From: an uncultured Fretibacterium sp.
GTDB lineage: Bacteria; Synergistota; Synergistia; Synergistales; Aminobacteriaceae
NCBI GenBank assembly: GCA_937899395.1
Contig: CALBPU010000149.1
Span: 1-15,359 of the forward strand
Direction: 5' to 3'
DNA: 15,359 nucleotides
Part shown: positions 14,616-15,359 of the stretch, one piece after another
How the letters are laid out: every line of letters begins with the position of its first letter
Numbering within the stretch: position 1 is the first letter of the stretch
Program-made: the position numbers and the translations under genes
Notes under the pieces: model-generated
The model's input: only the letters and a program-made list of their open reading frames with translations
Told to the model about the DNA's origin: nothing
The model's database searches: none

Positions 14616-15359
14616 TTTTGTAGAAGTATTTAAGATACAATCATAAAATTCGGTTAATACTGAGGTGTAATTAACTTTCTTATATCCTTTTGCCTCATTG
14701 CATGATAAACATAAACCGTAAATGTTACTTTCTTCATTACAAGTTAAGCATTTTTCTTCTTCGCAGTTATCTAAAACAGGTATTGTTATAGGTATAATTT
14801 TAGGAATAGTAGTGGGAACTTCTTCTGGGATTGTGGTTGTTATTGTGGTAGCTATAGTAGTTTTTATTGTAGGAGGAATAGTCGTTTGGATTGTTGTAGG
14901 AATTTGAGTTATTGTTGTTTGGATTGTTGTAGGAATTTGAATTATTGTTGAAGGGGGATTTGTAATAATAGTTGTTACTGAAATGATGCAACTAGTGTTG
15001 TATAAAATGTAAGGGTCTTTACATGTGAGACATTTTTGATCGGATTCGTCTTCTGAATATGCTGAGCATGTCGCACATGTTTGATAACAATTGATAACAC
15101 AAGTTCCACTTTCTAATTTATATCCGCTTTTACATTTTAATAAATATAATTTCGAATTATAAACCTCTGCTCCTTCTGGAATATTAGCCTCAGCTAAACA
15201 GCTTGAGGTATTAATTAACTTATAAGGCGTATCAGGATAAAGTTGTTTGCATAATCCACATTGGCCATTATTTAATACATAAATTGACCCATCGCAAGTA
15301 TCATTGCACATATTTTCCCTTATTAATAATACTTTTCCATCATCACATGAAGTAGCACA
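14593..15359 (-). CDS. Partial Cys-rich, Thr-rich eukaryote-like extracellular protein, joined in frame to nhaC
   Basis: The frame is open from the window edge (15359) to the antiporter, so neither a start nor a natural stop is seen. The ATG at 15309-15311 is internal: the sequence before it reads CATSCDDGKVLLIREN in the same style. The order is a Cys-rich region with CxxC pairs (CGLC, CYQTCATC, KCLTC), a Thr/Ile/Pro-rich linker of about 65 residues (TTIQTTI-type repeats), and a second Cys-rich region (KCLTC, LCLSC). Five NxS/T sequons are present. Furin-like or VSP-like surface proteins of protists and anaerobic fungi look like this; gut bacterial proteins rarely do. Base composition is clearly lower in GC than in nhaC. 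It is probably contaminating or chimeric eukaryotic DNA, with lateral transfer as the alternative. There are no in-frame stops, so the standard code fits. Confidence 0.65.
14885..14950 (-). repeat. 33-bp tandem repeat, two copies, in the Thr-rich linker
   Basis: A 33-bp unit occurs twice in a row (period from 14888 to 14921), with one base different in the overlapping part (GAGTT against GAATT). In the protein it gives two copies of an 11-residue IPTTIQTTITQ-type unit. The repeat is in frame and typical of mucin-like stalks, which grow and shrink by slippage. Confidence 0.75.

Noticed and set aside
14888..14950. Possible CRISPR-like direct repeats
   Set aside because: Just two copies in direct tandem with no spacers, lying in frame within a coding region. 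No cas genes are nearby.
14800..14991. Asn/Tyr/Ser-rich open frame in the Thr-rich linker region
   Set aside because: It is a shifted-frame reading of the Thr/Ile repeat codons. It has no ribosome binding site, and it exists only because the DNA is repetitive.
13107..15311. A single 734-residue antiporter with a natural Cys-rich N-terminus
   Set aside because: The antiporter part is complete on its own, with a strong Shine-Dalgarno and a family-typical start. The base composition changes at the joint, and the frame continues past the supposed ATG at 15311 to the window edge.

Overview
The window reads as a contig from an AT-rich, diderm (outer-membrane) anaerobic bacterium. The best guess is a gut or rumen Synergistota-like lineage. 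That rests on an LPS-transport pair (LptA/LptB), compact overlapping operons, and the general look of the proteins, especially the PAS-GGDEF protein. The phylum call is inference from memory of protein families; no search was run.

Layout. (1) Positions 52-3386, minus strand: a tightly coupled operon transcribed as glutaredoxin-like protein, LptA/OstA-like protein, LptB ATPase, then the 23S rRNA m5U methyltransferase RlmD. (2) Positions 3387-3476: a divergent promoter region with a perfect 10-bp-arm palindrome. (3) Positions 3477-9436, plus strand: an operon of isochorismatase-family hydrolase, ArnT/PMT-like membrane glycosyltransferase, an unrecognised secreted protein, GalE, a PAS-GGDEF protein and RsmA. 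Spacing is 1-25 nt throughout. (4) Positions 9418-9538: a structured repeat element between convergent operons; its left end supplies the last codons of rsmA. (5) Positions 9539-12933, minus strand: TrpF, a DMT/EamA transporter, an orphan ParA-like ATPase and, overlapping it, a very acidic protein that I do not recognise. (6) Positions 12957-13095: a second copy of the repeat element. (7) Positions 13107-14573, minus strand: an NhaC-family antiporter with a good ribosome binding site. (8) Positions about 14593-15359: AT-richer DNA encoding a Cys-rich and Thr-rich, sequon-rich extracellular-type protein fragment of eukaryotic appearance. It is fused in frame to the antiporter and stays open off the window edge.

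How the genes fit together. Blocks 1 and 3 look like envelope-related loci: LPS export, a lipid-linked sugar transferase, UDP-galactose supply and a secreted protein. Each ends with an rRNA-modifying enzyme. Block 5 carries the most plausible new system: a ParA/MinD-type ATPase without ParB or parS, translationally coupled to a long acidic, mostly disordered partner with a basic N-terminus. This resembles the two-component positioning systems of the McdA/McdB type in outline only.

The strangest thing in the window is the junction near 14593. The simplest explanation is a chimeric assembly joining bacterial DNA to DNA from a co-resident anaerobic eukaryote. A real lateral acquisition cannot be excluded from the sequence alone. 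A gene caller will report one 734-residue fusion here, and I think that is wrong.
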